A stretch of DNA of 9,133 bases from Halobacteriales archaeon SW_9_67_25. GTDB lineage: Archaea; Halobacteriota; Halobacteria; Halobacteriales; Haloarculaceae. Of the stretch, positions 6,551 through 9,133 are shown in pieces. The DNA lies in NCBI GenBank assembly GCA_003022745.1, contig PXSU01000128.1, positions 1 to 9,133 on the forward strand, written 5' to 3'. Under the pieces are notes generated by a model, which saw only the letters and a list, made by a program, of their open reading frames with translations, did not search any database and was not told the origin of the DNA. Both the position numbers and the translations under genes were made by a program. Every line of letters starts with the position of its first letter. Position 1 is the first letter of the stretch.

Positions 6551-6624
6551 CTGGCGGCTCTACGTCCGTGAGCGATTTCGGCCCCCCGCGGGATCGAATA
6601 TCTTCACGCAGTTGTAGCCGCCAG
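6551..6624 (-). promoter_or_regulatory. Possible structured mRNA leader before the DUF5820-like gene
   Basis: CTGGCGGCT (6551-6559) and AGCCGCCAG (6616-6624) are perfect 9-bp complements. On the minus-strand transcript the 3' arm ends one base before the AUG at 6549. Within the loop, CCGCGGGA (6586-6593) can pair with TCCCGCGG (6631-6638) outside the stem, which would form a pseudoknot. A further 5-bp hairpin GCCGG/CCGGC lies at 6641-6655. GC-rich DNA yields chance pairings, so this remains a candidate cis-regulatory RNA. Confidence 0.35.
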
Positions 6625-6681
6625 CATCAGTCCCGCGGTCGCCGGCGGAACCGGCCAGGTTGAGATATTCACACACCCCTC

Positions 6682-6689
6682 TTATATAA
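6682..6689 (-). promoter_or_regulatory. Strong palindromic TATA box, probably driving the DUF5820-like gene
   Basis: TTATATAA is a perfect palindrome and one of the most AT-rich 8-mers in the window. Reading minus it predicts an RNA start near 6658-6662 and a leader of about 110 nt before ATG 6549. Reading plus it would start RNA near 6710 with no gene until 7016. Minus is preferred because it is followed by an uninterrupted route to a gene; the box alone does not fix direction. Confidence 0.5.
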
Positions 6690-6820
6690 ACGGGACGAAC
6701 GGCCAGTTTCGACCGCTCCATCGCCTCCAACGCTGTGCCCCACTTTTGAGGGCTGTGTGGGTCCGGAAACGGGGCGTGACTCACCTAGGAGGGGAAACGT
6801 TTTTATTGTTCTAATCCTCG
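6690..6820. other. Non-coding stretch between divergent promoter regions
   Basis: No credible gene is seen. The segment includes GCCC/GGGC and CCCAC/GTGGG short pairings (6737-6761), a CCTAGG palindrome (6784-6789) and a T-rich run TTTTTATTGTT (6800-6810). The T-run could end a short plus-strand RNA starting near 6710, or belong to the AT-rich core of the prkA promoter. Confidence 0.4.
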
Positions 6821-6830
6821 TATAATAAAT
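6821..6830 (+). promoter_or_regulatory. AT-rich TATA region, likely promoter of the prkA operon
   Basis: TATAATAAAT is the nearest TATA-like element upstream of prkA on the plus strand. It predicts an RNA start near 6848-6852 and a leader of about 165 nt before ATG 7016. No closer AT-rich box exists, so prkA is probably a leadered transcript. The same AT-rich segment could also promote minus-strand transcription. Confidence 0.45.
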
Positions 6831-6857
6831 AGTATCGGTGACGGCCCAGCCAACAGT

Positions 6858-6870
6858 TCCCCGTTGGGGA
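6858..6870 (+). other. Short GC hairpin at the start of the prkA leader
   Basis: TCCCC (6858-6862), loop GTT, GGGGA (6866-6870) forms a compact hairpin just after the predicted RNA start. With no T-run it is not an obvious terminator; it could stabilise the leader. Confidence 0.3.
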
Positions 6871-6897
6871 CCGGTACCTCGCGCCGCCGGGAATGGT

Positions 6898-6917
6898 ATG
6901 TGGAACATGACATGTCA
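6898..6917. promoter_or_regulatory. Operator-like overlapping palindromes upstream of prkA
   Basis: ATGT-GGA-ACAT (6898-6908) overlaps the perfect 10-bp palindrome TGACATGTCA (6908-6917). The two dyads share the ACAT/ATGT half-site, giving three related half-sites in 20 bp, about 100 bp before the prkA start. This resembles a binding site for a dimeric regulator; no regulator is encoded in the window. Confidence 0.3.
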
Positions 6918-7015
6918 CGACGGTCCACCGCCCCTTACGGGTCACTGGGTGCGTTGCACGCGGACCCCGGAGACGTCGGTCGTCACCGACCAGCCCGACT
7001 CGATACTGTGATAGC

Positions 7016-9088
7016 ATGACCGAACGGAACGAGACCCTCGCCGAACTGAGCACTGAATACCAGGACACGATACCGGGAGACCTGCGGACATCGCACTCGT
7101 TCGACTGGTATCTGGACGAACTCTACGCCGAACCGAAGGTCGCGCGTAGCGCCCACCAGCGGGTCGCAGACATGTTCGACTACTACGGCACCGAGTACGA
7201 CGAGGAGGCCGGAGTGGTCGAGTACGATCTCGCCGCCGAGGACCCGCTCGGGGACGGCGAGAACACGTTCTACGGCCGGGTGGTCCACAAGGCGATTCAC
7301 GAGTTCGTCAACAAGGTGAAATCCGGCGCCCGCGGCCTGGGTCCGGAGAAACGGATCAAACTCCTGCTCGGTCCGGTCGGGTCCGGGAAGTCGGACTTCG
7401 ACCGCCAGGTCCGGCGCTACTTCGAGGACTACACCCGCCGGGAAGCCGGCCGGATGTACACCTTCAGGTGGACGAACCTCTGTGACGTCGTTCCCGACCA
7501 GGACCCCGCCGACGACGTAGTCCGGTCCCCGATGAACCAGGACCCCCTGGTGCTGGTCCCGCTCGAACAGCGCAAGTCGATCATCGCGGACATCAACGAG
7601 AACCTCGACGCCCCCTACACCATCCGCAACGAGCAGGCGCTGGACCCGGCCTCGGAGTTCTACATGGACCGCCTGCTGGTCCACTACGACGACGACCTCG
7701 AGGCAGTCCTCTCGAACCACGTCGAGGTCGTCCGGTTCGTGGCCGACGAGAACCGCCGCCAGGCAATCGAGACGTTCGAACCCAAGGACAAGAAAAACCA
7801 GGACGAGACCGAACTGACCGGTGACGTCAACTACTCCAAAATCGCGGTCTACGGCGAGAGCGACCCGCGGGCGTTCGACTACGCTGGCGCGTTCTGTAAC
7901 GCCAACCGGGGCGTGTTTTCGGGCGAGGAGTTGCTCAAACTCCAGCGGGAGTTCCTCTATGACTTCCTGCACGCAACCCAGGAACAGACGATCAAGCCCA
8001 AGAACAACCCCCGGATCGACATCGACCAGGTCATCGTCGGGCGGACGAACATGCCCGAGTACCGCGAGAAGAAGGGCGACGAGAAGATGGAGGCGTTCAA
8101 CGACCGCACCAAGCGGATCGATTTCCCCTACGTGCTCGAGTACGAGCAGGAGGCCCAGATCTACCGGAAGATGCTCCGGAACGCCGACCTCCCGGACATC
8201 CAGATCGAGCCCCACACCTTGGAGATGGCCGGTCTCTTCGGCGTCTTGACCCGCATCGAGGAACCCGACACTGGGACCATCGACCTGGTCCAGAAGGCCA
8301 AGGCCTACAACGACGAGATCGACGAGGCCGAGGATGTCGACGTCAGGAAACTCCGCGACGAGGCCGACGAGAAGGCCGACATCGGCGAGGGCATGGACGG
8401 CGTCTCGCCGCGCTTTATCGGCGACGAGATAGCCGAGGCGATCATGGACTCGATGCACCGCAGCAGGCAGTTCCTCTCGCCGCTTTTGACGTTCAACCAT
8501 CTCGAGGGGAACCTCGAAAATCACGGCTCCATCGCAGCGGAGGATTTCGACACCTACTACCGCTACCTCGAACTCGTCCGCGAGGAGTACAAAGAACGGG
8601 CCATCGAGGACGTCCGTCACGCCCTGGCATACGACGTCGACGAGATCTCCCGCCAGGGCGAAAAGTACATGGACCACGTGATGGCCTACATCGACGACGA
8701 CACCATCGAGGACTCGATCACGGGCCGCGAGCAGGAACCCGACGAGCAGTTCCTCCGGTCGGTCGAGGAGAAACTGAACCTCCCCGAGGACCGCAAGGAC
8801 GACTTCCGCCAGGAGGTCGCCAACTGGGTTTCGCGCCGGGCCCGCGAGGGCGAGACGTTCGAACCCCAGGACAACGACCGCCTCCGGCGTGCTCTCGAAC
8901 GGAAACTCTGGGAGGACAAGAAGCACAACATCAACTTCTCGGCACTCGTGTCGAGCGGCGAGATGGACGACGAGGAGCGCAACCAGTGGATCGACGCGCT
9001 CATGGGGCAGGGCTACTCCGAGGAGGGTGCCAAGGAAGTCCTGGAGTTCGCGGGCGCCGAGATCGCGAAAGGCGAGATGGAGGACTAG
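7016..9088 (+). CDS. prkA: PrkA-type AAA+ serine protein kinase
   Basis: This 690-residue cytoplasmic protein belongs to the PrkA/YeaG family of ATPase-related serine kinases. The N-terminal AAA_PrkA region spans about 25-375, with Walker A GPVGSGKS (119-126), a conserved block GAFCNANRGVFSGEELLK (291-308) followed by FLHATQEQTI (317-326), and a sensor-1-like GRTNMPEY (342-349). The PrkA C-terminal domain follows from about 377 and includes VSPRFIGDEI (463-472) and EKYMDHVMAYID (549-560). Residues 425-460 are a highly charged helix. It is somewhat longer than bacterial PrkA/YeaG (about 630-645 residues), mostly from acidic insertions, as expected in a halophile. ATG 7016 gives a plausible N-terminus (TPGDLRTSHSFDWYLDEL-like opening); no ribosome binding site precedes it. 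In bacteria, prkA/yeaG is linked to yeaH and spoVR/ycgB homologues and to stress and stationary-phase adaptation; the haloarchaeal substrate is unknown. Confidence 0.93.
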   Translation: MTERNETLAELSTEYQDTIPGDLRTSHSFDWYLDELYAEPKVARSAHQRVADMFDYYGTEYDEEAGVVEYDLAAEDPLGDGENTFYGRVVHKAIHEFVNKVKSGARGLGPEKRIKLLLGPVGSGKSDFDRQVRRYFEDYTRREAGRMYTFRWTNLCDVVPDQDPADDVVRSPMNQDPLVLVPLEQRKSIIADINENLDAPYTIRNEQALDPASEFYMDRLLVHYDDDLEAVLSNHVEVVRFVADENRRQAIETFEPKDKKNQDETELTGDVNYSKIAVYGESDPRAFDYAGAFCNANRGVFSGEELLKLQREFLYDFLHATQEQTIKPKNNPRIDIDQVIVGRTNMPEYREKKGDEKMEAFNDRTKRIDFPYVLEYEQEAQIYRKMLRNADLPDIQIEPHTLEMAGLFGVLTRIEEPDTGTIDLVQKAKAYNDEIDEAEDVDVRKLRDEADEKADIGEGMDGVSPRFIGDEIAEAIMDSMHRSRQFLSPLLTFNHLEGNLENHGSIAAEDFDTYYRYLELVREEYKERAIEDVRHALAYDVDEISRQGEKYMDHVMAYIDDDTIEDSITGREQEPDEQFLRSVEEKLNLPEDRKDDFRQEVANWVSRRAREGETFEPQDNDRLRRALERKLWEDKKHNINFSALVSSGEMDDEERNQWIDALMGQGYSEEGAKEVLEFAGAEIAKGEMED
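9079..9083 (+). promoter_or_regulatory. Ribosome binding site of the gene starting at 9090
   Basis: GGAGG within the last prkA codons, 6 nt before GTG 9090. It supports both the GTG start and translation from the same mRNA as prkA. Confidence 0.75.
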
Positions 9089-9089
9089 C

Positions 9090-9133
9090 GTGCGCGGCGC
9101 CGAGTACATCGAGGCGGCCGACCGCGCCCTCGA
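9090..9133 (+). CDS. Start of a second gene, probably the second PrkA paralogue (3' end outside window)
   Basis: GTG 9090 begins 1 nt after the prkA stop and opens a frame through the window end, encoding MRGAEYIEAADRAL and continuing. The (E/D)YIEAADRAL beginning resembles that of the second PrkA-family kinase that commonly follows prkA in haloarchaea. Only 14 codons are visible, so the identity rests on this short match, the tight spacing and the ribosome binding site. No kinase motif is inside the window. Confidence 0.6.
   Translation, partial: MRGAEYIEAADRAL

Noticed and set aside
5674..6663. A 329-codon plus-strand frame across the UPF0179 and DUF5820-like genes
   Set aside because: It runs opposite two genes with family-level resemblance and has no motif of its own; it is a complement shadow.
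6560..6784. A 74-codon minus-strand frame in the divergent regulatory region
   Set aside because: It contains the strong TATA box, has no ribosome binding site, and its composition does not look like a haloarchaeal acidic protein. A small conserved gene cannot be fully excluded without comparison to relatives.
6983..9109. A 708-codon open frame on the minus strand opposite prkA
   Set aside because: Its protein is a low-complexity V/L/D/E/G/R-rich mirror of the GC-rich prkA codons with no family resemblance. The plus-strand frame carries complete PrkA motifs.

Overview
The window is chromosomal DNA of a halophilic archaeon (class Halobacteria). It is GC-rich, the predicted proteins are strongly acidic, the Shine-Dalgarno sites read GGAGG(TGA), and several genes carry archaeal TATA-like boxes instead of bacterial -35/-10 elements. 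The families present (UPF0179, a DUF5820-like protein, tandem PrkA kinases) fit this assignment. The genus cannot be settled from the sequence alone.

Positions 1-4385 (+) are the distal part of a branched-chain amino acid/amide-type (HAAT/Liv) ABC uptake operon. It holds the C-terminal part of the extracellular solute-binding protein, one permease polypeptide that fuses the LivH and LivM halves with extra membrane helices between them, and the two ATPases LivG and LivF. Gaps between these genes are 1-9 nt and both ATPase genes have strong ribosome binding sites, so they are almost certainly co-transcribed. A zinc carboxypeptidase-like succinylglutamate desuccinylase/aspartoacylase family hydrolase follows 95 nt later (4481-5281).

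Positions 5282-5610 are non-coding. They start with an 82-bp element bounded by perfect 14-bp terminal inverted repeats (5294-5375), which looks like a MITE, followed by an orphan TATA-like box and weak repeats. Positions 5611-6549 hold two minus-strand genes of unknown function: an eight-cysteine UPF0179 protein whose two halves look like tandem four-cysteine modules, and a DUF5820-like protein. Between them are a well-placed TATA box and a 16-bp perfect palindrome.

Positions 6550-7015 form a 466-bp divergent regulatory region. It has a strong TTATATAA box oriented best toward the DUF5820-like gene, a potentially structured leader whose 3' stem arm ends one base before that gene's ATG, an AT-rich promoter region pointing toward prkA, and several short palindromes. 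Positions 7016-9088 (+) encode a complete PrkA-type AAA+ serine protein kinase of 690 aa. It is followed after 1 nt, with a good ribosome binding site, by the first 14 codons of another gene, probably the second PrkA paralogue of the usual haloarchaeal prkA-prkA-yeaH-spoVR-type cluster.

No CRISPR array, tRNA, rRNA or complete transposase gene is visible. The most unusual signals are the two-module cysteine protein, the structured leader and promoter architecture at 6550-6700, and the MITE-like element.
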